Source: Physcocola sp002396385 (GTDB lineage Bacteria; Bacteroidota; Bacteroidia; Bacteroidales; Paludibacteraceae). From it: a stretch of 20,116 nt of DNA. The position numbers and the translations under genes were made by a program. Numbering within the stretch: position 1 is the first letter of the stretch; each line of letters begins with the position of its first letter. This document shows positions 8,758-15,750 of this stretch, piece after piece. The stretch is taken from contig CAMNDM010000057.1 in assembly GCA_946535435.1 (NCBI GenBank), positions 1 to 20,116 of the forward strand. The letters run 5' to 3'. Below the pieces are notes generated by a model that was given only the letters and a program-made list of their open reading frames with translations, made no database searches and was not told the origin of the DNA.

Positions 8758-9335
8758 TGATGGCTGACAATTCTAAGATAATCATTTTCTCCGCTCCTTC
8801 CGGGTCGGGTAAGTCTACCCTTATCAACTATCTGCTCGAACAGATGCCGGGGGTGTTTGAGTTCTCTATTTCGGCGACCAGCCGCCAACCCCGCGGACAG
8901 GAGGTGCATGGTAAGGAATACTACTTCCTGTCGCCCGAGGAGTTCCGCTCGCGAATCGCTAATGGCGACTTCTTGGAGTATGAGGAGGTCTATAAAGACC
9001 GTTTCTATGGCACGTTGAAATCGGAAGTGGAACGCATCTCTGCCAATGGACGCATCGCCGTTTTCGATGTCGATGTGAAGGGGGGCGTCAACATTAAGAA
9101 CTTCTATGGCGACAAGGCGATGTCGGTCTTCATTCAGCCGCCTAGCATCGAAGTGCTCAAACAGCGTTTGGAAGGAAGGGGCACCGATGCGCCCGATGTC
9201 ATCCAAACCCGCTTGGAAAGGGCTTCGTTTGAACTGACTTTCGCTCCACAGTTCGACAAGGTGGTCGTGAACGATGACCTTGCTACCGCCGAGAACCAAC
9301 TGGTGGAACTGGTTAAGGATTTTTTGAATAACTGA
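8757..9335 (+). CDS. gmk: Guanylate kinase
   Basis: Phosphorylates GMP to GDP with ATP, a required step of guanine nucleotide synthesis, in the cytosol. The 192-residue product has the P-loop SAPSGSGKST (residues 12-21) and the GMP-binding signature SATSRQPRGQEVHGKEYYF (39-57), then LEYEEVYKDRFYGT and the DVDVKGG block. The ATG at 8757 overlaps the yicC stop codon (TAATG). A second ATG at 8760 is equally possible, so the true start is uncertain by one residue. Translational coupling with yicC is likely. Confidence 0.97.
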   Translation: MMADNSKIIIFSAPSGSGKSTLINYLLEQMPGVFEFSISATSRQPRGQEVHGKEYYFLSPEEFRSRIANGDFLEYEEVYKDRFYGTLKSEVERISANGRIAVFDVDVKGGVNIKNFYGDKAMSVFIQPPSIEVLKQRLEGRGTDAPDVIQTRLERASFELTFAPQFDKVVVNDDLATAENQLVELVKDFLNN

Positions 9336-9349
9336 TTTATTTATGGTAT

Positions 9350-9384
9350 AGAGGATGCGCTGGATGGGTGCGTCCTCTTTTTTT
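9350..9384 (+). terminator. Terminator-like hairpin between gmk and nadD
   Basis: AGAGGATGCGC (9350-9360) pairs with GTGCGTCCTCT (9368-9378) over 11 positions, two of them G-U. The loop is seven bases and seven T's run from 9378. It lies 14 bases after the gmk stop and 12 bases before the nadD ATG, so it would end or attenuate transcription into nadD. Confidence 0.7.
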
Positions 9385-9396
9385 ATTCTTTTGCGT

Positions 9397-9975
9397 ATGG
9401 CTAAACGTGTGGCTTTGTTCTGTGGCTCGTTCAACCCTATTCATGTGGGGCATTTGGCTTTGTGTAACTTTATTGCTGAAAACACCCCGGTCGACGAGGT
9501 GAGGTTTGTGGTCTCGCCTCAAAATCCGTTTAAGGTGAATGCCGATTTGCTCGACGACAACATACGGCTCGAAATGGTGAAGCTGGCTACCAGGGGGTAT
9601 GATAAGTTTACCGTGTCGGACTTGGAGTTCGGACTCGAGAAACCTTCCTATACCTACATCACCCTGCAAAAGTTCTCGGAACTGGAGCCCGACACCCATT
9701 TTATCCTCATCATGGGGGGCGATAACCTCGATGCCTTCCGCAAATGGAAAAACTGGGAGTGGATTATGGACCATTACGAAATCTGGGTCTATCCGCGCCT
9801 TGGCTCTTCTAATGAGATTCCGGCCGATTTCAGGAATTTCCACAAAGTGGAAACTCCCATTATTGAAATTAGCAGCACTTTCGTCCGGCAGTCGGTTGCC
9901 CAGGGGAAAGATGTCCGCTATTTCCTGCCCGAGCCCGTCTTTAAGTATATCTCCGAAAATAACCTCTATAAATAG
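9397..9975 (+). CDS. nadD: Nicotinate-nucleotide adenylyltransferase
   Basis: Transfers AMP from ATP to nicotinate mononucleotide to make deamido-NAD, in the NAD pathway. The 192-residue product begins MAKRVALFCGSFNPIHVGHL, which contains the nucleotidyltransferase motif GSFNPIHVGH (10-19). It also has the family blocks IMGGDNL (105-111), FRKWKNW and ISSTFVR (158-164, the second ATP-binding motif). The open frame extends upstream to 9355, but that part lies inside the terminator-like hairpin, and the conserved start is the ATG at 9397. It is third in the yicC-gmk-nadD order. With a terminator-like stem just upstream, expression may rely on read-through or on a promoter I could not identify. 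Confidence 0.96.
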   Translation: MAKRVALFCGSFNPIHVGHLALCNFIAENTPVDEVRFVVSPQNPFKVNADLLDDNIRLEMVKLATRGYDKFTVSDLEFGLEKPSYTYITLQKFSELEPDTHFILIMGGDNLDAFRKWKNWEWIMDHYEIWVYPRLGSSNEIPADFRNFHKVETPIIEISSTFVRQSVAQGKDVRYFLPEPVFKYISENNLYK

Positions 9976-10043
9976 TTCGTGGGCATGCGCCTTGACTCGA
10001 AACGTGGAGTTGTCTTAACCTGTATTCCCCTGTGCTGTGTGGC

Positions 10044-10170
10044 CAGCAAGGCTGTACCTTGCCCTGCCCGCCCCCGTCTTAGTCCTATCTCCTGTTACCA
10101 GTCCCTTGCGACCAGTCATCTATCCCTTGTCATTCCGTTGCCGCCGTCTGGAAGACGGTATCTCTAAGCT
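10044..10170 (+). repeat. Left edge of the repeat array: linker tail plus truncated element
   Basis: Bases 10048-10143 match the end of the linker module (from AAGGCTGTACCTTGCCC through TTCCGTTGCC). They lead into hairpin 1 (CCGTCT-GGA-AGACGG, 10144-10158) and TATCTC, after which the element breaks off. The 9976-10043 stretch after nadD and the 10171-10222 spacer contain no gene. Confidence 0.7.
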
Positions 10171-10222
10171 TAGGCCAGCCTCCTTACCTGTTCATCTGTC
10201 ACTTGTTTTGTATCGTCTCAGT

Positions 10223-10340
10223 CCGTCTGGAAGACGGTATCTCCAAAACCGGGTATGATGAAATGGTTCTGCCATTTCATCGTGCCCGGGTACAGGCACG
10301 TGCAATGTGCGTTTGGAAAACGCTACGAGCCAACCCAGTA
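10223..10340 (+). repeat. Three-hairpin intergenic element, copy 3 (array unit 1)
   Basis: Full copy: hairpin 1 at 10223-10237, central stem ATGAAATGG/CCATTTCAT with loop TTCTG, hairpin 3 at 10309-10323. It opens the first of four head-to-tail units starting at 10223, 10598, 10972 and 11273. Confidence 0.88.
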
Positions 10341-10597
10341 GTAGTGACGAGCCCTGAAAACAGCGCGAGTCAAAAGCCACACCGCAGTTCGCACTCCTGT
10401 AGCCAGTACTTTTGTACCTGCCCATCCAGCCTGTAAGGCTATACCTCTGTAACCGTGGGCACCGCCCATGGTTAGATCCATCCACCCCTCTCAGCCTGCA
10501 AGGCTGTACCTTGCCCTGCCCGCCATCCGTCTTAGTCCTATCTCCTGTTACCAGTCCCTTGCGACCAGTCATCTATCCCTTGTCATTCCGTTGCCAT
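10341..10597 (+). repeat. Linker module, array unit 1
   Basis: This 257-bp linker has AGCCT-GTA-AGGCT (10428-10440), CCGTGGGC-ACC-GCCCATGG with a G-T pair (10453-10471), AGCCT-GCA-AGGCT (10493-10505) and GTAC-TTTT-GTAC. By eye it is essentially identical to the linker of unit 2. It carries no gene. Confidence 0.75.
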
Positions 10598-10715
10598 CCG
10601 TCTGGAAGACGGTATCTCCATAACCGGGTATGATGAAATGGTTCTGCCATTTCATCGTGCCCGGCTGCCGGCACGTGCAATGTGCGTTTGGAAAACGCTA
10701 CGAGCCAACCCAGTA
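10598..10715 (+). repeat. Three-hairpin intergenic element, copy 4 (array unit 2)
   Basis: Full copy: hairpin 1 at 10598-10612, central stem at 10624-10664 with fully paired arms and loop TTCTG, hairpin 3 at 10684-10698. Confidence 0.88.
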
Positions 10716-10971
10716 GTAGTGACGAGCCCTGAAAACAGCGCGAGTCAAAAGCCACACCGCAGTTCGCACTCCTGTAGCCAGTACTTTTGTACCTGCCCAT
10801 CCAGCCTGTAAGGCTATACCTCTGTAACCGTGGGCACCGCCCATGGTTAGATCCATCCACCCCTCTCAGCCTGCAAGGCTGTACCTTGCCCTGCCCGCCA
10901 TCCGTCTTAGTCCTATCTCCTGTTACCAGTCCCTTGCGACCAGTCATCTATCCCTTGTCATTCCGTTGCCC
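10716..10971 (+). repeat. Linker module, array unit 2
   Basis: A near-identical repeat of the unit 1 linker, ending GTTGCC instead of GTTGCCAT. It contains an internal CCGTCT (10902-10907) that is not part of an element and may act as a recombination partner. It carries no gene. Confidence 0.75.
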
Positions 10972-11090
10972 CCGTCTGGAAGACGGTATCTTGATAACCG
11001 GGTATGATGAAATGGCCCCAGCCATTCCATCGTGCCCGGGTACAGGCACGAACAATGTGCGTTTGGAAAACGCTACGAGCCAACCCTGCA
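10972..11090 (+). repeat. Three-hairpin intergenic element, copy 5 (array unit 3)
   Basis: Full copy: hairpin 1 at 10972-10986 and hairpin 3 at 11059-11073. The central stem pairs ATGAAATGGC with GCCATTCCAT, leaving one A-C mismatch: the 3' arm has the T-to-C change seen in the copies at 15.6-19.5 kb but the 5' arm does not. Confidence 0.85.
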
Positions 11091-11272
11091 GTAGTGACGA
11101 GCCCTGAAAACAGCGCGAGTCAAAAGCCACACCGCAGTTCGCACTCCTGTAGCCAGTACTTTTGTACCTGCCCATCCAGCCTGTAAGGCTATACCTCTGT
11201 AACCGTGGGCACCGCCCATGGTTAGATCCATCCACTCCCCTCAGCCTGTAAGGCTGTACCTTGCCCTGCCCG
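11091..11272 (+). repeat. Shortened linker module, array unit 3
   Basis: Same as the other linkers up to TGCCCTGCCCG, then it joins hairpin 1 of the next element directly, lacking about 70 bases (from the internal CCGTCT to the next element). This looks like a deletion between two CCGTCT direct repeats. Confidence 0.7.
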
Positions 11273-11390
11273 CCGTCTGGAAGACGGTATCTCGATAACC
11301 GGGTATGATGAAATGGTTCAGCCATTTCATCGTGCCCGGGTACAGGCACGAACAATGTGCGTTTGGAAAACGCTACGAGCCAACCCTGCA
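11273..11390 (+). repeat. Three-hairpin intergenic element, copy 6 (array unit 4)
   Basis: Full copy: hairpin 1 at 11273-11287, central stem with loop TTCAG, hairpin 3 at 11359-11373. The following 11391-11440 is the start of a linker (GTGACGAGCCCAAGAGAGGA, then CAGAAACAGC) that breaks off before the pheS promoter. Confidence 0.85.
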
Positions 11391-11484
11391 GTAGTGACGA
11401 GCCCAAGAGAGGACAGCACAAATAGGAACAGAAACAGCAGGAGCATAATCTCAGTAACAAACTTGAATAGTGTTTGTTTTTTTA

Positions 11485-11515
11485 TTGGAAAAGCCTTCCT
11501 TTTTGTTTAATTTTG
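11485..11515 (+). promoter_or_regulatory. pheS promoter (Bacteroidota -33/-7 type)
   Basis: TTG at 11485-11487 is followed, after 20 bases, by TAATTTTG at 11508-11515. Both elements and the spacing match the Bacteroidota consensus TTG-N19-21-TAnnTTTG. It predicts a leader of about 12 bases and supports the ATG at 11534 as the start of pheS, not the in-frame ATG at 11474 upstream of the promoter. Confidence 0.75.
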
Positions 11516-11533
11516 CGTAAAATCATAAATGTG

Positions 11534-12556
11534 ATGTTGAAAGAAAAAATTAATAATCTGCTCGCCGAAATCGAGAAGCTGAAGGCAGAGAATGCCGACC
11601 AGATTGAGGCTTTGCGTATTAAATACTTGAGTAAAAAGGGTGAGATTTCAGCGCTTTTCGACGAGTTCCGCACCGTTTCTCCCGAACAGAAAAAAGAGTT
11701 GGGACAACTTTTGAACAAGTTGAAGACCGATGCAACCAACCGTATCAACGAAATGAAGGAGTCGTTCTCCGACAAGTTGGGCGCTGTTGCTGATTTAGAC
11801 CTGACCCGTACGCCAGACCCTATTGAGTTGGGTACCCGTCACCCTATCTCGTTGGTTCGTAATAAGATTGTTGATATTTTCTCGCGCCAGGGTTTTGTGG
11901 TGGCCGATGGTCCTGAAGTGGAAGACGACTGGCATGTCTTCTCTTCGTTGAACTTCGCACCTGAGCACCCGGCTAGAGATATGCAAGATACTTTCTTCAT
12001 CACCCGCGACCCCGATGTGTTGCTGAGAACGCACACCTCTTGCGTACAGAGCCGTGTCATGATGAAGCAGAAACCGCCTATCCGTGTCCTTTGTCCGGGC
12101 CGTGTATACCGTAACGAGGCTATCTCGGCACGCGCGCACTGCTTCTTCCACCAGGTTGAAGGCCTGTATATCGACAAGAACGTGTCGTTTGCCGACTTGA
12201 AGCAGGCGCTCCTCTTCTTTGCGAAAGAAATGTTCGGCGAGGAAACCAAGATTCGCCTTCGTCCTTCTTACTTCCCATTCACCGAACCAAGTGCCGAAAT
12301 GGATATCTCGTGCGACCTTTGTGGCGGTAAGGGCTGCTCTTTCTGCAAGGGTAGTGGCTGGGTTGAAATTTTGGGTTGCGGTATGGTCGATCCGAATGTT
12401 TTGGAGAACTGTGGCATCGACAGCAAGGTTTACTCGGGTTTCGCCTTCGGTATGGGTGTTGAGCGTATCACCAACCTGAAGTACAAGGTGAAAGACTTGC
12501 GTATGTTCTCTGAGAACGATACCCGCTTCCTCGACGAGTTTAAGTCTGCCTACTAA
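11534..12556 (+). CDS. pheS: Phenylalanine--tRNA ligase alpha subunit
   Basis: Catalytic subunit of the alpha2-beta2 synthetase that charges tRNA-Phe. The 340-residue product has the usual length. The first 85 residues form the tRNA-binding coiled-coil region. The catalytic core carries ARDMQDTFF (147-155), LLRTHTSCVQSRVM (163-176), the motif 2 region GRVYRNEAISARAHCFFHQVEG (189-210) and a C-terminal motif 3 (FGMGVERITNLKY, 305-317). Four cysteines at 260, 263, 268 and 271 in CDLCGGKGCSFC form a small zinc-ribbon-like insert; as I recall, the same block occurs in other Bacteroidota PheS, so it is a lineage trait. It has its own promoter and a strong terminator. No pheT is adjacent, so the beta subunit must be encoded elsewhere. 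Confidence 0.96.
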   Translation: MLKEKINNLLAEIEKLKAENADQIEALRIKYLSKKGEISALFDEFRTVSPEQKKELGQLLNKLKTDATNRINEMKESFSDKLGAVADLDLTRTPDPIELGTRHPISLVRNKIVDIFSRQGFVVADGPEVEDDWHVFSSLNFAPEHPARDMQDTFFITRDPDVLLRTHTSCVQSRVMMKQKPPIRVLCPGRVYRNEAISARAHCFFHQVEGLYIDKNVSFADLKQALLFFAKEMFGEETKIRLRPSYFPFTEPSAEMDISCDLCGGKGCSFCKGSGWVEILGCGMVDPNVLENCGIDSKVYSGFAFGMGVERITNLKYKVKDLRMFSENDTRFLDEFKSAY

Positions 12557-12631
12557 GGGCTTTTGGGGGGTGACCCCATAGCGTAAAAAGTGTCTGCCAC
12601 TGGGTTGGCGCTGGTTTCAGACGACAATATA

Positions 12632-12677
12632 AGCCGCCGGTTTGCAATGGACTCCATTCAAACCGGTGGCTTTTTTT
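12632..12677 (+). terminator. Rho-independent terminator of pheS
   Basis: AGCCGCCGGTTTG (12632-12644) pairs with CAAACCGGTGGCT (12659-12671) over 13 positions with one G-U, with a smaller stem inside the loop (AATGG/CCATT), followed by seven T's. It lies 75 bases after the pheS stop. The stretch 12678-12841 between this and the next terminator holds only a doubtful short hydrophobic frame. Confidence 0.85.
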
Positions 12678-12841
12678 CCCCCCTCCTTGCACTGTTTGTA
12701 GTTGGTATCGTTATCTATATTCTGGTGATAGTGGTAGCCCCCCTTTTCCGAAGCCACCACTATCCGGGTGGCTGTGAAGTCGACACTCCCACCGAACTCC
12801 CTGCCGACACTATTGGAGTCAATCGTGGCGGGTAGTTGCAT

Positions 12842-12880
12842 AAAAAAGGGCGTATCTTCACTTTGAAAGATGCGCCCTTC
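12842..12880 (-). terminator. Rho-independent terminator of the GH5 gene
   Basis: On the minus strand GGGCGCATCTT pairs with AAGATACGCCC over 11 positions (one G-U), followed by TTTTTT (complement of 12842-12847). It lies about 25 bases beyond the GH5 stop codon and faces the pheS terminator. Confidence 0.85.
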
Positions 12881-12902
12881 GCTTATGTGTTGGTCTGTTT
12901 GG

Positions 12903-15296
12903 TTACTTCGCCACGTAGCGGACGGTTTCGCCCGCATCCGACTTCACCAAGTAGACGCCCTTTGCAAGATGCAGACCTTCTAACGTGGCAGTGAGGTCGT
13001 TGCCCGACTCAATTTGGCCGATAGCAACTCCCAGCGCTGTGTAGATGGTGTAGTGGGTTGCATTTTCGGCTGCTGTTAGGGTCACCGATGCCGTCTCTTC
13101 TTCTTCAAAACTGAACTTGTCGATGTCGAAGTAGTTGGCGTCGACCACCAGTTTCAGCAGGTGCTCGCCTTCAGTCAGTCTCACTGTTCCGCTCACGGTA
13201 GTCAGCTTGTCCCAGTCGCCGGTGTTGGTCGCACCAATGGTGCCGCTTATCGGCTCGTTGTCCAGCTCAAAGTGGAAGGCCGCCTCGTCGTTGTCGGTCG
13301 ATACGTGTGCGGTAAGTTTGTAGTTGGCAGTCTTGGCCACATTCACGGTGTAGGCCAGCCACTCGTCTTTCATGGTCCAGCCTACAATGGTGCCGTTGGT
13401 GGTTTTCTTTATGTCGACGCCTTCTGTTCGGAACGCTTCGCCTTGGTTGGTACTGTCGTTGTCGCTGTAGGCTACGCCTTTGCCTCCGTAGTCGAACTCT
13501 TCGGCCTCAATGGTGCCGGGTATGCTGGCAGCGGTTCCATTGAAAGGCTCGTGTACCAGGTCGAACTTAATCCAATCGAGGTCGAAATACGGATTGTCGA
13601 TAACAAGGGTCAGGTTGTGCTGGCCTGCTGGCAGGTTCACCGTTCCTTCTATCTCCTTATAAGTGGTCCAACTGCCTGTCGACGGTATGTCGATCGGCTC
13701 GGTCACGTCCTTTCCGTCAATCTGGAAGTGGAATTGGGCACCCTCGTTCTCGGTGGCCACGTTGGCACTCCAGTGGTACCGGGTGGCGTCGGCAATGTTC
13801 ACGGTGTAGGTCAGCCATTCGTCTTGGGCCATCCAGCCTATCGAGTAGTTGCCGTTGCCGTTTTCCTTGATGTCTACACCGTCCTCGCGGTATTCGCCGC
13901 CCTCGTTTCCTTTGTCGGTATCGTGGTAGCCTTTACCTTCTCCGCCAAGGTCATAGTCCTCTGCCTGAATCAGGCCGGGTATAGCGGCCGGAGTGCCATT
14001 GAAGGGCGCTTGTTTAGAGAGGGTGCCGTCGCACGAAGGGTAGTCTTCCTGTGCCCACTCTTTGTACCATTTGAAGCAGGCAACGCCGCTGGCCTCTTCG
14101 GGTTGTGGCTTGTTCATAAAGGCGGGTTGCACTTTCCCGCTCTTCATGTAGACGTCCATATCGACGTAGCAGTCGGTGCTGGTCAGGGTGATAGAGAAGT
14201 TGCCGAAGTGGTCCATCATGCCTTTCAGCGCATTCCCCCAGGTCGAGGTGTGTGCGGTTGCCCAGGTGCCGTAGTTCTTGCCCGTGGCCGAGCCGTCGTA
14301 GTTGGTGTTGTTGGTCTCGCCGGGCGACCAGTCGCATTCGGTGATGACGATAGGCTTGGAATCGACGTGTGGCACCTGCTTCTTCATGTTGTTGATGAAG
14401 CTCTGGGTGCTGCAGTTGTTGTCTTCCTGACCATACCAACCCGAATAGACGTGGATGGCGTAGCCGAAGTTGTTGTCTTTGATCGGATATTTCGCATAAC
14501 TCTCGTACGACGACTGGTAACCCTCGCCGGGTACCCAGATGATGCCGGTGAATCCGTTGGAACGGATCTTGTCGATGATGGGTTGGAAGAAGTCGGTCTT
14601 GGCCGGTCCGTTGGCCGGACCCCATTGGCCGTCGGTCGGACGGTTGCCGTTCTTGTCCTTTACGCGTACGGGCTCGTTGGCCAACTCTAACGACAGCCAG
14701 CCGGCGTTTGCCTTTACAAATTCGTTGCTCGACACAATGTCCCACACGTCGAGCAGGTATTTCTGGTAGGCGTCGCCCACCTGTATGTCGCCCGGACATA
14801 CGCCCGGTGGACGCATTATCACGTAAAGGCCGTGTTTGTTCGCATCTTCTGCTATGGGCAGGAACAACTTCTCGAGGTAGGTCTTAACCTTGTTGCGGTC
14901 GTAGGTCTGCGCAAGGTCGGCTTCTCCGTTCGCTTTGGCGCCGTCTTTGCGGACCCATGAGGGCTCCATGTGCAGACGGAAAATGTCGCAGTACGCACCT
15001 TGTGCGTTGTCGGTGATGGCGTCGAATATCTTGGTGAAGTAGGCTTGCGCGCGTGGGCATGCGGCCTCTACGTAGCCGCCAAGGTCCCAACTCGTCCAGC
15101 GGTCGCTGTTAAACCACATGCTGGGGGTGTCCATCACTCCGTGAAGGTTCACGATGTTCCCGTTGGGGTCTTTCAGATATTTGCCGTCGACGTGCAGGTC
15201 GGGTGTACATTCAAGCGCGTAGGCGCTTGTCGCTGTAAAACAACTGGTGAATGCTATCGTATACAGCAGTTTTTGTAGTGTAGTCGTTTTATTCAT
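12903..15296 (-). CDS. Secreted GH5-family endoglucanase/glycanase with two CBM6 modules and a C-terminal sorting domain
   Basis: A 797-residue secreted glycoside hydrolase. Residues 1 to about 27 are a signal peptide ending TSAYA. The GH5-type catalytic domain is about 30-425: LSLELANEP places the acid/base Glu at 208, IHVYSGW has His282 and Tyr284, and PIVITECDW places the nucleophile Glu at 320. Two CBM6-like modules follow (about 437-580 and 590-732), each with the IQAEDYD or IEAEEFD opening, a GVDI block and an aromatic DEWL(T/A)YTVN segment. The last 60 residues, ending GLHLAKGVYLVKS...VRYVAK, resemble a type IX secretion sorting domain. Cleavage of beta-linked polysaccharide such as cellulose or related glucan or mannan is inferred; GH5 subfamilies vary, so substrate is not fixed. 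It is monocistronic with a TAnnTTTG element upstream. The 509-aa frame on the other strand is a shadow. Confidence 0.88.
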   Translation of the reverse strand: MNKTTTLQKLLYTIAFTSCFTATSAYALECTPDLHVDGKYLKDPNGNIVNLHGVMDTPSMWFNSDRWTSWDLGGYVEAACPRAQAYFTKIFDAITDNAQGAYCDIFRLHMEPSWVRKDGAKANGEADLAQTYDRNKVKTYLEKLFLPIAEDANKHGLYVIMRPPGVCPGDIQVGDAYQKYLLDVWDIVSSNEFVKANAGWLSLELANEPVRVKDKNGNRPTDGQWGPANGPAKTDFFQPIIDKIRSNGFTGIIWVPGEGYQSSYESYAKYPIKDNNFGYAIHVYSGWYGQEDNNCSTQSFINNMKKQVPHVDSKPIVITECDWSPGETNNTNYDGSATGKNYGTWATAHTSTWGNALKGMMDHFGNFSITLTSTDCYVDMDVYMKSGKVQPAFMNKPQPEEASGVACFKWYKEWAQEDYPSCDGTLSKQAPFNGTPAAIPGLIQAEDYDLGGEGKGYHDTDKGNEGGEYREDGVDIKENGNGNYSIGWMAQDEWLTYTVNIADATRYHWSANVATENEGAQFHFQIDGKDVTEPIDIPSTGSWTTYKEIEGTVNLPAGQHNLTLVIDNPYFDLDWIKFDLVHEPFNGTAASIPGTIEAEEFDYGGKGVAYSDNDSTNQGEAFRTEGVDIKKTTNGTIVGWTMKDEWLAYTVNVAKTANYKLTAHVSTDNDEAAFHFELDNEPISGTIGATNTGDWDKLTTVSGTVRLTEGEHLLKLVVDANYFDIDKFSFEEEETASVTLTAAENATHYTIYTALGVAIGQIESGNDLTATLEGLHLAKGVYLVKSDAGETVRYVAK

Positions 15297-15300
15297 GGTA

Positions 15301-15340
15301 GTTAGCTTTGTAGTTTCTTTGGGGCAAATTTAAAGCTAAC
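15301..15340. promoter_or_regulatory. Inverted repeat spanning the GH5 promoter
   Basis: GTTAGCTTT (15301-15309) and AAAGCTAAC (15332-15340) form perfect 9-bp arms 22 bases apart. They flank the -7 element and predicted transcription start of the GH5 gene. One arm would lie upstream of the start, so it is more likely a protein-binding site than an RNA hairpin. Confidence 0.45.
15325..15332 (-). promoter_or_regulatory. Putative -7 promoter element of the GH5 gene
   Basis: The minus strand reads TAAATTTG, an exact TAnnTTTG match, 28 bases before the ATG at 15296. No TTG is visible at -33. Confidence 0.55.
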
Positions 15341-15371
15341 TGCTGGCTTTTCGTGACGAAAAAAACTGCAT

Positions 15372-15384
15372 ATAGTTAAACTAT
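15372..15384. promoter_or_regulatory. Perfect palindrome upstream of the GH5 promoter
   Basis: ATAGTT-A-AACTAT is a 6-bp perfect inverted repeat with a one-base centre, about 40 bases upstream of the -7 element. Its size and place suit a regulator-binding site. Between here and 15538 I see AT-rich DNA with small inverted repeats (TTGTT-TGC-AACAA and TCTCA-ATTGC-TGAGA) and no gene. Confidence 0.35.
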
Positions 15385-15538
15385 TCCGTCAATTTATAGT
15401 TGTTTGCAACAATTTTCTCAATTGCTGAGACAATTCTACAGAAATCTCGAATTTCACAGCGAAACTTTGCGTATCTGTTTCCCTGCCTTTACTATATAGG
15501 CTACTTGTTACCTGTCACTTGTTTAGTTTTGTTGCAAC

Positions 15539-15553
15539 CCGTCTGTAAGACGT
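15539..15553 (+). repeat. Degenerate hairpin 1 of the element family
   Basis: CCGTCT-GTA-AGACGT followed by TATCTCCAAT resembles the start of an element, with a GTA loop instead of GGA and one broken outer pair. The rest of the element is missing. The 15554-15633 stretch repeats lead-in phrases such as CCTGTTACTTGTC. Confidence 0.55.
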
Positions 15554-15633
15554 TATCTCCAATCCAGTCTCGTCATAGTCGTCACCTGCAACCTGTTACT
15601 TGTCATCGGTCACTTATTTTGCTTCGTTGCAGT

Positions 15634-15750
15634 CCGTCTGGAAGACGGTATCTCCATAACCGGGTATGTTGGAATGGCCCCAGCCATTCCAACGTGCCCG
15701 GATTCCCACACCGCACCAGCGCGTTTGGAAAACGCTACGTGCCAACCTTG
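15634..15750 (+). repeat. Three-hairpin intergenic element, copy 7
   Basis: Full copy: hairpin 1 at 15634-15648, central stem at 15660-15701 pairing TTGGAATGGC with GCCATTCCAA, hairpin 3 at 15721-15735. Two pairs of the central stem differ from the 10-11 kb copies and both are compensated. The element's last base directly precedes the stop codon (15751-15753) of the neighbouring minus-strand gene. Confidence 0.88.

Noticed and set aside
10223..11390. Possible CRISPR array
   Set aside because: Repeats are about 118 bp with long palindromes, units are about 375 bp and the linkers are themselves repeated. There are no unique short spacers and no cas genes.
10192..11460. Several open frames of 60-170 codons in the repeat array, on both strands
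   Set aside because: They run through the hairpin elements and repeat the same peptide from each copy (for example GYDEMAEPFHH or WKTLRANP types). They exist because the repeats lack stops in some frames, and have no promoter or domain.
12311..12349. Four-cysteine insert in PheS as a novelty
   Set aside because: As I recall, the CxxC...CxxC block is usual in PheS of Bacteroidota, so it is a lineage trait, not a new domain.
12590..12646. GTG-started extension of the short frame after pheS
   Set aside because: It overlaps the rising arm of the pheS terminator and has no recognisable sequence; transcription should stop before most of the frame is read.
13161..14690. 509-aa open frame opposite the GH5 gene
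   Set aside because: It is antisense to a gene with clear catalytic motifs and has no family features of its own.
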